A DNA stretch of 64,000 nucleotides from Phycisphaerales bacterium (GCA_026982335.1 JALSHH010000045.1:1-64000), one strand, 5' to 3'; shown: positions 33,925-43,871, numbered from the stretch's first letter. Numbers and translations: made by a program. Notes: a model not told the origin generated them from the sequence alone.

Positions 33925-35346
33925 TTAGGACGAAGCACCTGTATTCACCGGACGATAAATTTCAATGATCAGTGTATCGTCTTCGGGAGGGAGCCCGCTG
34001 CGGTAGGCTGCAACTTCAGTGAGAATGCGTTCTGCCCACTGCCCTTGTCCAGCATTTTCAATGCCAGGCATCGCGGGAACTGCGAGAAGCCTACGAAGAC
34101 CGTCAATGTGAAGCATTTTGCCATCAATGCTTCGTGCTTCGATGGCACCGTCAGTGTAGACGATGAGTGAATCTCCAGGCATGAACTCCGTTTGAATCTG
34201 CCCGGCCTGAAAATCTTCTGCAGCACAAGCCCCTAGGACAAAGGCCGTCGGGTCGAGATCACGAAGCGAACCATCAACGCCTCGAATGAAGGCCGGTGGG
34301 TGTCCTCCCGATGCATATTCAATAATCCCACGATCGTGATCGACCCTCAAACACACCGCTGTGGCATAAATGGAGTGTTTGGCGAGCGTGAGGTGAACAT
34401 ATTTATTAAGTCTTTCGAGAAGCTCACCGGGTGAGATATCTGGATTTTCTGCGAAACAAATATCGATCTCGCCGTGAAGCCGGTTAACAGTAAGGGCAGC
34501 AGGAATGCCATGCCCGGTAACATCGATGATGATGACAGAAATATTTTCACCTTTACCATCAATTGGTTCAGCGACTTTGGTGTAGAGGTAATCCCCCCCG
34601 ATTTGTCGCATAGGTTCGTATTGATAGGCATATCGGATATTCCCGGTGACCCGCGGTGCTGGATAAAGCGCTTCGTGAACTTGTCGGGCATAGGCAAGCT
34701 CTTGGCGGAGCATCCCATAACGCTGAGAAAGAAACTTGTTGGTGGATTTCTGGATGCGTTGGGAATGCTTGATACCCGCAATAGCAATCGCAGGCAAGGA
34801 AAAGAGCATCAGAGCAATAGTGAGTAGAACCGAAACGATTGACCAGTGCCCTTCGACAACAGTATGAGCGAGAATACTTGCGCTGGCAATGACAAGAATA
34901 GGAATGAGGGCTTGACGAATTGTCCATGGGAAAAGGCAGCAGGCAATGAAGTGGGCAATGAGAAAAGAAATCATTGCGGAGGGGCCAATATCCATGACCC
35001 GAATGCCGATGCCCATGAGCCCGTCGAGGATGATGAGCCCCATCGAAATGTGAATGATCGATTTTGTGGAAACTCCCTTTCCAATGGCAACAAGCAAGGC
35101 GCCAAGGTAGATACCAAACCAGAGAAGCGAAGTGAGGATGAAGAATGCCCGCTGCCTTCCGTCGCTCAGTATGCTGAAGACATCAATGCCTTGGATGAGC
35201 ATGACGCCGGTAACGGCCAAGTTGATGGCCCCCAACGCCACCCAAATAGAAATAAACCAAATTAGGCGTTTACGCAAAAGATCGTTTGTTTCCTTGGTAA
35301 AGGAGCGCCGAAACTCGGTGGTTTCAAATGATGCGGTCGTCGTCAA
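33925..35346 (-). CDS. membrane SpoIIE-type (PP2C) phosphatase, copy 1
   Basis: A 473-residue protein. The start is placed at TTG 35346 because GGAG lies 8 bases upstream; a longer frame to 35412 would overlap the upstream gene's stop by 23 bases. About 200 residues form six transmembrane helices in pairs (e.g. FFILTSLLWFGIYLGALLVAIG). The C-terminal phosphatase domain has GGDYLYT, IIDVTGHGIPAALT, YASGGHPPAFI and IVYTDGAIEAR, which are the metal and catalytic motifs of SpoIIE/RsbU. It is probably a membrane-bound Ser/Thr phosphatase that acts on an anti-sigma factor antagonist or a similar partner. It follows a second copy directly, with a gap of about 44 bases. Confidence 0.88.
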   Translation of the reverse strand: MTTTASFETTEFRRSFTKETNDLLRKRLIWFISIWVALGAINLAVTGVMLIQGIDVFSILSDGRQRAFFILTSLLWFGIYLGALLVAIGKGVSTKSIIHISMGLIILDGLMGIGIRVMDIGPSAMISFLIAHFIACCLFPWTIRQALIPILVIASASILAHTVVEGHWSIVSVLLTIALMLFSLPAIAIAGIKHSQRIQKSTNKFLSQRYGMLRQELAYARQVHEALYPAPRVTGNIRYAYQYEPMRQIGGDYLYTKVAEPIDGKGENISVIIIDVTGHGIPAALTVNRLHGEIDICFAENPDISPGELLERLNKYVHLTLAKHSIYATAVCLRVDHDRGIIEYASGGHPPAFIRGVDGSLRDLDPTAFVLGACAAEDFQAGQIQTEFMPGDSLIVYTDGAIEARSIDGKMLHIDGLRRLLAVPAMPGIENAGQGQWAERILTEVAAYRSGLPPEDDTLIIEIYRPVNTGASS

Positions 35347-35389
35347 TTCATATACTCCAAAATTGCGTAATAAGGCGTCCAGCCAATAT

Positions 35390-36760
35390 TTATGCTCGGT
35401 AGAGTTCCACAATCAAGATATCATCTGATGCCAATCCGGCTCGTTTTTTTTGGACATCTGCCAAAATCTTCTCCGGCCAGCGTTGTGCATGATCTGCCCA
35501 ATCCCCTTCGAGCACATTGACAGCACCTGCGGTTGCGTAGAGCTCGCCCTGTTGCGTAACGGCCTCGGAAACCCCATCGGTATAGGCAATAAGAGCATCA
35601 CCAGGGTTGAATGGATGCTCTTCGATACCCGGTTTGAACGCCTCACCCATGCCAATGCCCAAAACAGGAGCAGTGGACTCAAAGCATTGGATTGATCCTC
35701 GGGCGCTACGGAGAATGGCAGCCGGATGCCCCGCATTGGCGATACGAATGACGCTATTGGCCGGATCGGCATTCATTGCAACAGCAGTAACAAGAACTGC
35801 TGAATCGGCAAGGGTTAAACAAACATATCGATCAAGCTTCGTAAGCAGCTTGGCAGGGTCAATGGTTGGGACTTCGCCTACGATGCGCATAAGCTCACCC
35901 TGAAGCCGATTAGCAGTCAGAGCGGCGGAAAGTCCATGCCCGGTGACATCGAAGAGCACAAGGGTCACGGGCGATTGGGCATCTCCTGGGCGTTCGATCG
36001 AAGCGAAGATCGAGTCGCCTCCAATTTGGCTCATGGGACGATAGATGTAAGTAAAGCGGATATCCCCTGAGGATTTGGGTTTGGGAAATCCACGCTCATG
36101 GATATTTTTGGCAGCCTGAACTTCTTCACGGACTTCATTGTACTTTGCTTGGAGAAAATGAAGTTTGAACTGATCTTGCAAGCGTGAGGATCGAAAGAAG
36201 GAAATCATGATCCCAGGAACAGTCACCGCCACATAGGCAAAGATGGAAGCGGGAACCGAAAACTCTTTGGCGTGATCTGTAAAGAACAAGCTTAAGACTG
36301 CACCGGCTATCCAGATAACGCTGAGCCCGATGGTTTGCCGTGGAGTCCATGGCAGAAGCAATGCTCCCAAGGTCAATCCAATGAGAACACCAATGATGGT
36401 GTCACCATCAGGGCTTGGGTCTTGATAGATGACCCATCGAACAATTGCAACAAGCCCTTCTGCCACGATGATGAGTAAGGAAATGCGAATGCAGCAGACC
36501 TTCGATGGGCTGCCGAGGTAAACCACCGCAGCCGCCACGAGATAGAATCCGGCCCAGAGGATGCCGACGACAAGAAAAGCGATGTCGAGCGAACCCACCC
36601 TCATCGACTGCATGACGATGACAACAACACCTAGGAGTGCGAGGAGCCCAAGAAACTGCGCGGTATTTCGACGGACCTCGGCTTCGTCAAGGCTTTTGAC
36701 AAGGTGGCTTGTATCAAGATCAAGCACAGCACCGATGAGTTGGCGGGTTTGTTTGTGCAC
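35390..36760 (-). CDS. membrane SpoIIE-type (PP2C) phosphatase, copy 2
   Basis: A 456-residue protein with the same plan as the copy downstream: about six transmembrane helices in residues 35-200 (e.g. IAFLVVGILWAGFYLVAAAV, LLIIVAEGLVAIVRWVIY, IFAYVAVTVPGIMISFF), a linker (KYNEVREEVQAAKNIHERGFP), then the phosphatase motifs GGDSIFA, LFDVTGHGLSAALTANRLQG, ANAGHPAAIL and IAYTDGVSEAV. The two copies differ in the N-terminal sequence, so they may sense different signals through their membrane parts. They likely form one operon. The partner anti-sigma or STAS protein is not in the window. Confidence 0.9.
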   Translation of the reverse strand: MHKQTRQLIGAVLDLDTSHLVKSLDEAEVRRNTAQFLGLLALLGVVVIVMQSMRVGSLDIAFLVVGILWAGFYLVAAAVVYLGSPSKVCCIRISLLIIVAEGLVAIVRWVIYQDPSPDGDTIIGVLIGLTLGALLLPWTPRQTIGLSVIWIAGAVLSLFFTDHAKEFSVPASIFAYVAVTVPGIMISFFRSSRLQDQFKLHFLQAKYNEVREEVQAAKNIHERGFPKPKSSGDIRFTYIYRPMSQIGGDSIFASIERPGDAQSPVTLVLFDVTGHGLSAALTANRLQGELMRIVGEVPTIDPAKLLTKLDRYVCLTLADSAVLVTAVAMNADPANSVIRIANAGHPAAILRSARGSIQCFESTAPVLGIGMGEAFKPGIEEHPFNPGDALIAYTDGVSEAVTQQGELYATAGAVNVLEGDWADHAQRWPEKILADVQKKRAGLASDDILIVELYRA

Positions 36761-36798
36761 GCGAACGAGTATACGCGAGTTGCATGGTTCGGGTTGGA

Positions 36799-37386
36799 CT
36801 AGGGTGTGCGATTCTTGCCGGGAACCCAGAGGATGTCGTCCTTGCCGCTCTCATTGGCAACGCGGGCGAAAACGAAGAAGAGGTCGGAAAGGCGGTTGAG
36901 GTAGTGCAGGGTCAGGATCGAGGTTTCATCGGGTTCGAGTTCGATCAGGTGGGCCAAGGCACGCTCGGCACGCCGGGAAACCGTGCGAACAATGTGGAGG
37001 TCAGTGGCGAGTTTTGAGCCACCGGGAAGGATAAAGCTGGCCAAGGGTTCGAGCTCGGCATTATGGCGGTCGATGAGCGCTTCAAGATGTTTGATTTGAG
37101 GTTCAGTGATACGCAAGGCAGCGCTGGGTGCTTCGTCTTTGGTGATCGGTGTGCATAAGTCGGCACCGAGATCGAAGAGATCATGCTGGAGGTGCTGGAG
37201 GGGCTCGGCGAGGGGAGATTTGGATTCTTTGGCGCTGAGGATCGCCTGGCCGAGGAAAGCGTTGGCTTCGTCGACGAGGCCGTAGGCTTCGACGCGGGGG
37301 TGAGACTTGGGGACGCGGACACCAGTGCCAAGTCCGGTGGTACCTGAATCGCCCGAACGGGTATATATTTTGGTAAGTTTGACCAT
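36799..37386 (-). CDS. cob(I)alamin adenosyltransferase, PduO type
   Basis: The enzyme transfers the adenosyl group of ATP to cob(I)alamin, making coenzyme B12. The start at 37386 (MVKLTKIYTRSGD) matches the family, and the longer frame is not preserved in character. Conserved blocks are YTRSGDSGTTGLG, PRVEAYGLVDEANAFLG, RTVSRRAERALAHL and LNRLSDLFFVFARVAN. The 195-residue length fits. The window also has a TSCPD protein of the B12-dependent ribonucleotide reductase type. The gene lies 38 bases downstream of the SpoIIE pair on the same strand but is probably independent. Confidence 0.93.
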   Translation of the reverse strand: MVKLTKIYTRSGDSGTTGLGTGVRVPKSHPRVEAYGLVDEANAFLGQAILSAKESKSPLAEPLQHLQHDLFDLGADLCTPITKDEAPSAALRITEPQIKHLEALIDRHNAELEPLASFILPGGSKLATDLHIVRTVSRRAERALAHLIELEPDETSILTLHYLNRLSDLFFVFARVANESGKDDILWVPGKNRTP

Positions 37387-37461
37387 GACCAGCGATTGTA
37401 TCGGAACCAATGCCACTTGGTGGGAATAGGATTGGGATTGATTGCGGATTGAGGGAGATGA

Positions 37462-39264
37462 GTGAGCCTGATGTTTGATTCAACCAGTGCCAAGGGTGAT
37501 CATGTCGTGGAGATCAAGATTCCTGAGGGAGTCGATCGGGGGATCGCACGGGTGTGGAAAGCACGCTCGGAGGAGCAAATTTCGGGCGAGTTGATCGACC
37601 GGGTGCTGATGGCGCGGGGGATCAAGCCCGATGAACAGGGGCAGACATTTTTAAATCCGTCACTCAATACAATGCACGATCCATCGGGGATTCCTGATCT
37701 AGACAAAGCTGCGATGCGAATGCTCGAAGCGGTCGAAAATGATGAACCGATCGTGACCTTTGGTGATTACGATGTCGATGGCGTGACGGCTTCGGCGATT
37801 CTGATCCACATGGTTCGAGCGATCAAACCCGATGCGAAGATTCGGTCCTACATCCCCCACCGTTTGGATGAAGGGTATGGGATCAACTCGGATGCGATTC
37901 GTAAGCTGATTGATGAAGGGGCGAAGCTGATCGTTTCGGTGGATTGTGGAATCACGGCGATCGAGCCTGCGATTGTTGCAAAGAAACTCGGTGTTGATTT
38001 GATTATTACGGATCATCACAATCCGCCTGAGTCGATGGATGACCTGCCTGATGCGTTTGCAGTGGTGCATCCGCGTCGCCCGGACTCGGAGTATCCGTTT
38101 GGGGAGTTGTGCGGCGCGGGGGTGGCGTACAAACTCGCGTGGCGGATGGCGACACTCGATGCGGGGGGTGAGAAGGTCTCGCCCGCGATGCGGATGGTGC
38201 TGGTGGATTTGCTGGGATTTGCAGCCTTGGGTTCGATCGCGGACATTGTGCCTTTGATTGATGAGAACCGGGTGATTGTGAAACATGGGCTCTCGCGAAT
38301 ACCGACGCTTCCCAACGAAGGATTGCAGGCATTGATTGTTGCGTCGGGGTTGGATTCGGAGAAAATTGATACCGAAGCGATCGGGTTTCGGCTTACCCCT
38401 CGGCTCAATGCGATCGGACGGCTCGGACATGCAGCTGATGCGTTGGAACTGATGACCGATGCGAAAGGGCCGCGAGCGGTGGAGCTTGCCGAGTCGTTGT
38501 CGCGGGTAAACGATGAGCGGAAGAAGCAGGAGTTGGCGATCGTGACGCAGGCGTGCGAGATGGCGATCGAAGCGGGGATGACAGGGGATGAATCGCGGGC
38601 GATTGTCTTGGCGCATGAGGATTGGCATCCGGGGATTGTGGGGATTGTGTGCTCGCGATTGGTGGATCGGTTTGCACGCCCGACGATTTTGATGCAGCGG
38701 ACTGACGAGGCGTGCAAGGGGTCTGGGCGGAGTATTGAGGGATTCAATCTCCATGCTGGGCTTGATGCGTGCGAACACCTGCTTGGGTCATATGGCGGGC
38801 ACGATATGGCTGCGGGGATGAAGTGCGATCCTGAGCAGTTCGATGCGTTTGCTCAGGCGTTTATTGGGTATGCCAATGCGAATCTGTCAGCAGATGATCT
38901 GGTGCATCGTGCCAAGTACGATTGTGTGGCGGATTTTTCAGAGTTGACCGTGCAAGCGATTCATCAACTCGATCGGATCGCACCCTTTGGGGCGGGCAAC
39001 GGGCGGGTTCGGTTGCGGATCAATGGGCTCAAGCTCAATGGGTTGCCAACGGTGATGGGCAAGACGGGGAACCATCTTTCGATGCGGGTTGGGCCACGGG
39101 ATCACAATGGGCCGATGTTGCGGATCGTGGCATGGAACTGGGCGGGGTATCTGGATCAGATCCCTGCAGGTGCACCCGTTGAGGTGATCGTTGAGCCAAA
39201 GGTTTCAAATTGGAATGGAAACACCCGCGTCGAGCCAGTGCTGGTCGATTTGCGGGTGGTGTAG
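37462..39264 (+). CDS. recJ: single-stranded-DNA-specific exonuclease RecJ
   Basis: RecJ degrades single-stranded DNA from the 5' end in recombination and mismatch repair. The 600-residue protein has the DHH-family motifs FGDYDVDGVTA, ADHH-type LIITDHHNPPES, GGHDMAAGMKCD (DHHA1 domain) and RLNAIGRLGHA. The C-terminal part forms an OB-fold-like domain. The start is GTG at 37462, with GAGGGAG upstream. The end is 25 bases from the convergent TPR lipoprotein gene. All the metal-binding residues I can place are present. Confidence 0.95.
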   Translation: MSLMFDSTSAKGDHVVEIKIPEGVDRGIARVWKARSEEQISGELIDRVLMARGIKPDEQGQTFLNPSLNTMHDPSGIPDLDKAAMRMLEAVENDEPIVTFGDYDVDGVTASAILIHMVRAIKPDAKIRSYIPHRLDEGYGINSDAIRKLIDEGAKLIVSVDCGITAIEPAIVAKKLGVDLIITDHHNPPESMDDLPDAFAVVHPRRPDSEYPFGELCGAGVAYKLAWRMATLDAGGEKVSPAMRMVLVDLLGFAALGSIADIVPLIDENRVIVKHGLSRIPTLPNEGLQALIVASGLDSEKIDTEAIGFRLTPRLNAIGRLGHAADALELMTDAKGPRAVELAESLSRVNDERKKQELAIVTQACEMAIEAGMTGDESRAIVLAHEDWHPGIVGIVCSRLVDRFARPTILMQRTDEACKGSGRSIEGFNLHAGLDACEHLLGSYGGHDMAAGMKCDPEQFDAFAQAFIGYANANLSADDLVHRAKYDCVADFSELTVQAIHQLDRIAPFGAGNGRVRLRINGLKLNGLPTVMGKTGNHLSMRVGPRDHNGPMLRIVAWNWAGYLDQIPAGAPVEVIVEPKVSNWNGNTRVEPVLVDLRVV

Positions 39265-39289
39265 TTGAGCCAAGATGTCTGAGCTCGGG

Positions 39290-40525
39290 CTATTCGGTCT
39301 CCACGGATGCGAATGTGCCCGCGTTAATCTGCTCAAGCATCTGGACATAGCGTGGATTGCCTGGCTCAAGCTTGACGGCATGTGCGACACTTGCAAAAGC
39401 TTCTTGGCGTCTGTCGAGATCGGAGAGGATCATGGCGCGGTAGGCGTATATGCCCGCATCGAGCGGGTTTCGTTCGATGGCTTTGTTGATTGAAGCAAGG
39501 GAAGAATCCAAGTCATCGGTTTGGCGGTGATACATTGCGTAGAGGAGGAAGCCGTCATGGGAGTCTGGAGAGAGGGAAATGACCCGCGAAGCGGCTTTGC
39601 GAACAGTGCGCATGTCGTTGATGACGAACGAGGCATTGGCCAACCCGATCCATGAATCCACATCGCTCTTACCTTCAGTCGTAGAAAGAAGCTTATGATA
39701 AATTGACCGAGCTTCAACGGGGCGTCCGGTATTGAGCAGGGCTTTGGCATGAAGAATCTGGAGATCTCGGCGATCGGTATTTTCCGATTTTTTGAGCAAG
39801 AGTGAGATGTTCTGCTCTGCTTTGGCAAATAGTCCTGCAAGCATCTGAGCATTGATCAGATCTTCAGCAATGCCTCCATCGTCTGGAGCAAGCAAACGAG
39901 CCTCATTAAAAAGTTTGACCGCTGTCTTAAAATCATGCTCAAGCAAAGCGATGTGTCCGAGCGATTGACGGATGCCGGCGTTGTTCTGAGACATCGGAAT
40001 CGAGTTGAGGAAGGCTTTGGCTTCATCAATTCGATCGAGATCGATGAGCATCTCGGCAGCCGCGACGGTGTAGGATGGGTTGTAGTCGTCGAACTCACTG
40101 GCCATCACGAAGTGGGTATAGGCATCTTCTGGGCGATTGAGGCGTTCGTAGACAATGGCGAGATAGTAATGGGCGTCTGGATCTTCAGGATCGAGTGTCG
40201 ATGCGGTTTGCAAGGATTTGAGTGCGTTGCCGATATCACCGAGCTCGATCTGGATTCGGCCCTTGAGAACATGAGATTTGACGACGGTATCGTTGATTGA
40301 CAACGAATAGTCAACTTTCTCCATTGCCTTTTCAAGATCCCCTGCAAGGAATGCCTGTCGAGCGAGTTCCCATTCTGTGCCGCTCTTGAGGAAGCTCATC
40401 CGTTCCTTGGCCAGCGACACACCTTGCCGGGTGTAGTTGCCTTGCCCTGAGCATCCGGAAAGAGCCGTCAGCAGGATGGTGGAAGTAATGAAAACAGACT
40501 TGGGCTTGGTGATGTGCATGTGCAT
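39290..40525 (-). CDS. TPR-repeat lipoprotein
   Basis: A 411-residue exported protein with lipobox ALSGC: a basic start MHMHITKPKS, hydrophobic VFITSTILLT, and Cys25 as the lipid site. The mature part is built of about nine tetratricopeptide-like repeats (e.g. DIGNALKSLQTASTLDPEDPD shown in parts, DIGNALKSLQ and TASTLDPEDPD). Such repeat lipoproteins often assemble outer-membrane complexes: PilF/PilW, for example, helps a secretin to multimerise. Its position directly downstream of the secretin gene (gap 91 bases) supports a pilotin-like role in that cluster, but this is inference. Confidence 0.88.
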   Translation of the reverse strand: MHMHITKPKSVFITSTILLTALSGCSGQGNYTRQGVSLAKERMSFLKSGTEWELARQAFLAGDLEKAMEKVDYSLSINDTVVKSHVLKGRIQIELGDIGNALKSLQTASTLDPEDPDAHYYLAIVYERLNRPEDAYTHFVMASEFDDYNPSYTVAAAEMLIDLDRIDEAKAFLNSIPMSQNNAGIRQSLGHIALLEHDFKTAVKLFNEARLLAPDDGGIAEDLINAQMLAGLFAKAEQNISLLLKKSENTDRRDLQILHAKALLNTGRPVEARSIYHKLLSTTEGKSDVDSWIGLANASFVINDMRTVRKAASRVISLSPDSHDGFLLYAMYHRQTDDLDSSLASINKAIERNPLDAGIYAYRAMILSDLDRRQEAFASVAHAVKLEPGNPRYVQMLEQINAGTFASVETE

Positions 40526-40616
40526 GCTCCTGAACCTTGGTGGAATCAGGTTTCACTTCGGCCCGATAGCCTTGCTTGGTCAGTGAAATCTAGAATCGCC
40601 GGTCAAAATCACTTAC

Positions 40617-43295
40617 TTATTCGGTATCGGTGGGCATCTCGGTGAAGGTGGCGACCGAGTCGTCCACAGGTTTGGTGCCTGCAACATAATCAAAGCTCAA
40701 AGGCCAATCCAAGCGAAGCGCCCCTCCCCTAGGAAGCGGGATGATGAGCTGCCCTGAGAATTTCTCTGCAGCGATCGAAGATGTCCCCGTCCGAGAATCA
40801 ATCGATTCAAATGCCGAGTCCGATTCGGTCAAGCTTTGGAGATCGTCGGCATCTGCAGATTGGTAACCCCAATCCGGATCAACTTCCGTAAAGTCAACGG
40901 CCGTTTCTTTGCCAGTAACGATTGATTTCATCTGATCAAATTCGGCCAATGGGTCTTGGTCTGCAAAGATATCTTCAACAGCCTGATCTTCAACAGCAAT
41001 TTCAACAAACTCGACGGGCTCGTCCAATTTCGCTGGTAAGGATGCCTCCTGAGCCATTACTGGGCTGGAGAGATCAACGGAATCCGCGTTGAATGGATCA
41101 AATGAATCCGGAGATTCGACTATTGAAAACTCATCTTCCTGAAGTGACGCATCAATTTCAAATGATGCATCAGAGAGCGAATCTGTCGGAACTTCAACAA
41201 AAGGCACAACATCAAGGGATGGGTCAGGCTGATAATCCTCGTCGGAGCTTGGATCAAACTCGTCGGGTTCATTCATTTGCGTCTCGGTGGCAAAAGTTGA
41301 GTCTTCTTCTTGTGGATTAACGAATGGGTTGACTGTATTTGGAGCCACGACGGAAGATGTTTTTCCGCCAAAGTGAAGCTGATTGTGAAGCATACCCTCG
41401 ATCAGACTTCGGCTTGGAAGTGTGCGGAACTCACCGGTAAGCTCGGTGCGCAATGCCCGAGCATCTGGTGACATTGGCATCAAGCGCAATGCACGGTCGA
41501 CCTTGGAGAATGCTTTCTCAATTTCACCCACATCGGCAAGCTGACGGGCATCGATAAGCAACTGACCAACGCGGCGTTCACGCGACCATGGAAGAAGTCC
41601 CTTACGCGCACCGTAACGGGCATGTTCGAGATACTGATTGCCCATATCTCCAATTTCGCCAAGAACGGTATCATTGACGATCGAAGGAGTGATAAGGAAA
41701 ATAATCTCGGACCGGCGAGTTTCGTCGTCATATCCCTTAAATGCATTTCCGACCAACGGCACATCACCCAGGACCGGAACTTGGCGTCTCGTGGAAGAGG
41801 TCGTCTCAGTAAAAAGGCCCCCAAGTACCACAGTTTGCCCGTCACGAACCATGACATTGGTGTTCATCTCAGTGGTGTCTTCATCAGGAATGGTCACGGT
41901 CGCCCCAGCATTATCAGATACTTGGCGAAGTGTAAAGCTCGATACCTGCGGACGAAGCTCAAGACGGATAAGCCCGTTCTTGGAAACGAATGGGCGGACT
42001 GAAAGCTGAGTACCAACATCTAGGAATTCCACAGACTGGGTTGTTGAAGTGTTGGTGGTTGTGGAGTTCAGGTACCCAACTCGTGTCCCCACAAGCACGC
42101 GTGCAGGCTGCCGGTTGAGTGTGAGGAGTTTGGGATTTGAGACGACAGTCACATCAGTGACTTCATCAAGGACTCTGAGGAAGACCCCGACATCGCCGTT
42201 GACAAAACCAGCTTTGAGTGACGCAGGACCAGAAGTATTACCGACAGTTGAACTCAGTCCTGCACCGTGTCCATTGGGTATGTCAACTGCTGTTCCATCA
42301 ACGGTTTCACCTTGGCCGTTAATAAGACCATCAACAACACTTAGTGGACCTCCCGTGCCAACAAAGTCTGTAAAGTCAAGGTTTTGAATGAGCGCAAAGT
42401 CCATCCCGAAGGCATTCGCCTCATTGAGTGTAGTCTGAAGGATGGTTGCCTCGACAAGGATTTGGGCAGGTTTGGTATCAAGTTCGGCAATGAGTGCTTC
42501 AATCTCATCAACATTTTCTTCAAAATCGTACACAACGATTGTTGCAGAGTTCGCATAATTATCCGCCCCTGCGGGTATACCATCGGTGATAGAGAATGCT
42601 TCGGTTTGTGCATTTGTGGTCAATGTTCCCGTTTCAGAAAGGAGCATCTTGGCAAATTCGGCCGCATCGGTGGCATTAAGGTAGTCAAGTGTGATGATGC
42701 GTGTAATAGGGTGGCGTGAGAGCGCTTCAAACTCCATGAGCTCTTCCGCAGTATAAACATAAATGAAATTTCCCTTTTCGATATATCCATACCCATTCAC
42801 ATGAAGGATGGCATCGAGTGCTTCGTAGAATGTTACGCCGTAAAGATCAGCAGTAACAGATGCCGAGACATTGTTGGAACTGATGATGTTGCGTTGTGAC
42901 TGAATCGAAAGAAGTTGAAGAATATTTCCGAGATCCTCATTGTTGACATGAAGATCAACAAGATCGTATTCAGAGACATCAACAGCACCGGTAAAATCAG
43001 AAAAATCATCCTCATCTTGTGGTGCTTGCTCTGGTTCCTGATCCTGATAAAATCCCGGATCGAATTCCGGATTGAACTCGTCTTCTAGGAATCCATCTTC
43101 GAACGCATCCCCCTGATCTTGGGCGTTTGCTTTTGCTTGGTTTTTGAGTGCTGCAAGGAGCCCAAATCCACCTGAATCCTGCGCACTGGCCGATCCGGCA
43201 ACCATGGAAAGCGCCAAGGCCGGCATAATTCCATGGCGGAGGCTTCGCGCGAGGAGATTGGATGTAAAGGTACGACTGGTGTCCTGATTGCTCAT
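40617..43295 (-). CDS. secretin (GspD/PilQ-like) with long acidic C-terminal extension
   Basis: An outer-membrane channel protein of type II secretion or type IV pili. The start at 43295 (MSNQDTSRTF) has GAGG upstream; a signal peptide with a hydrophobic stretch and ASA-QDSG cut lies near residue 40. An STN-type domain follows (LVDLHVNNEDLGNILQLL), then NolW-type repeats and the secretin domain with VVLGGLFTETTSSTRRQVP, ending around residue 552 with IFLITPSIVNDTV. The remaining 340 residues are not part of normal secretins: a TPR-like helix pair (GEIEKAFSKVDRALRLMP), then a long Asp/Glu/Ser-rich tail, and a final hydrophobic strand. Neighbours are pseudopilins and a TPR lipoprotein. Confidence 0.93.
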   Translation of the reverse strand: MSNQDTSRTFTSNLLARSLRHGIMPALALSMVAGSASAQDSGGFGLLAALKNQAKANAQDQGDAFEDGFLEDEFNPEFDPGFYQDQEPEQAPQDEDDFSDFTGAVDVSEYDLVDLHVNNEDLGNILQLLSIQSQRNIISSNNVSASVTADLYGVTFYEALDAILHVNGYGYIEKGNFIYVYTAEELMEFEALSRHPITRIITLDYLNATDAAEFAKMLLSETGTLTTNAQTEAFSITDGIPAGADNYANSATIVVYDFEENVDEIEALIAELDTKPAQILVEATILQTTLNEANAFGMDFALIQNLDFTDFVGTGGPLSVVDGLINGQGETVDGTAVDIPNGHGAGLSSTVGNTSGPASLKAGFVNGDVGVFLRVLDEVTDVTVVSNPKLLTLNRQPARVLVGTRVGYLNSTTTNTSTTQSVEFLDVGTQLSVRPFVSKNGLIRLELRPQVSSFTLRQVSDNAGATVTIPDEDTTEMNTNVMVRDGQTVVLGGLFTETTSSTRRQVPVLGDVPLVGNAFKGYDDETRRSEIIFLITPSIVNDTVLGEIGDMGNQYLEHARYGARKGLLPWSRERRVGQLLIDARQLADVGEIEKAFSKVDRALRLMPMSPDARALRTELTGEFRTLPSRSLIEGMLHNQLHFGGKTSSVVAPNTVNPFVNPQEEDSTFATETQMNEPDEFDPSSDEDYQPDPSLDVVPFVEVPTDSLSDASFEIDASLQEDEFSIVESPDSFDPFNADSVDLSSPVMAQEASLPAKLDEPVEFVEIAVEDQAVEDIFADQDPLAEFDQMKSIVTGKETAVDFTEVDPDWGYQSADADDLQSLTESDSAFESIDSRTGTSSIAAEKFSGQLIIPLPRGGALRLDWPLSFDYVAGTKPVDDSVATFTEMPTDTE

Positions 43296-43485
43296 CGGAT
43301 GTATCCTCAGCATTGCGGCCCAAAGCCTGCACATTGATTTGATCCCGGTTGTCCGGGGGTATTTCTGCAATTCGATCGTCATTTCTTACATGTGACTTTG
43401 CGTAGACCTTGTGCTTTCGGCAATCGTCTATCGTTATAGACCCACCCAGGGGGTCCGATAGCCAATTCTTATCAATGAAACCAAA

Positions 43486-43773
43486 CTATGGAACCGGCAA
43501 TTCATCACGCACAAAGTCTGATAACGCAGAGTCTTCTGGCCCAACATCATCATCCGCAATGGACTTCTGATCCTGTCCAGTCGACTGCCCCTCCAGCGTT
43601 TCTGTCTCGCGTGGATCGGCATAGGCACTTCTTGGTATATCGGTAACTAGGCGAAGTTTGGCCCAGATGAGCACCCCTGCAAGCATCCCAAGGCTTAGTA
43701 CAACCAAAATCCCCCGCGAACGATGGATGAAGAAAGATTTTTTTTGAGATTCTGGTACTGGATCGTATGACAT
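43486..43773 (-). CDS. small single-pass membrane protein of the secretion cluster
   Basis: A 95-residue protein with one transmembrane helix (ILVVLSLGMLAGVLIWAKL, residues 21-39) after a short charged N-terminus, and an acidic tail of about 50 residues. The start at 43773 has AAAGGATG upstream. It lies between the secretin and the GspH-like gene on the same strand. The size and topology resemble GspC- or PilP-like parts that join the inner membrane to the secretin, but no PDZ, HR or other domain is visible, so this is inference. Confidence 0.7.
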   Translation of the reverse strand: MSYDPVPESQKKSFFIHRSRGILVVLSLGMLAGVLIWAKLRLVTDIPRSAYADPRETETLEGQSTGQDQKSIADDDVGPEDSALSDFVRDELPVP

Positions 43774-43871
43774 GGCCCATCCTTTGCATCTGCATCGGGC
43801 GGGTGTCAGTTCCACTTGCATCAGTTTATTATGACCGCCAAACGAATGGGTATGCAAATGCTACAACCGCG

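Noticed and set aside
37699-38778. A 359-residue minus-strand frame opposite recJ
   Set aside because: The recJ motifs are intact on the plus strand; the antisense frame is Arg/His-rich, as expected from a GC-rich shadow.
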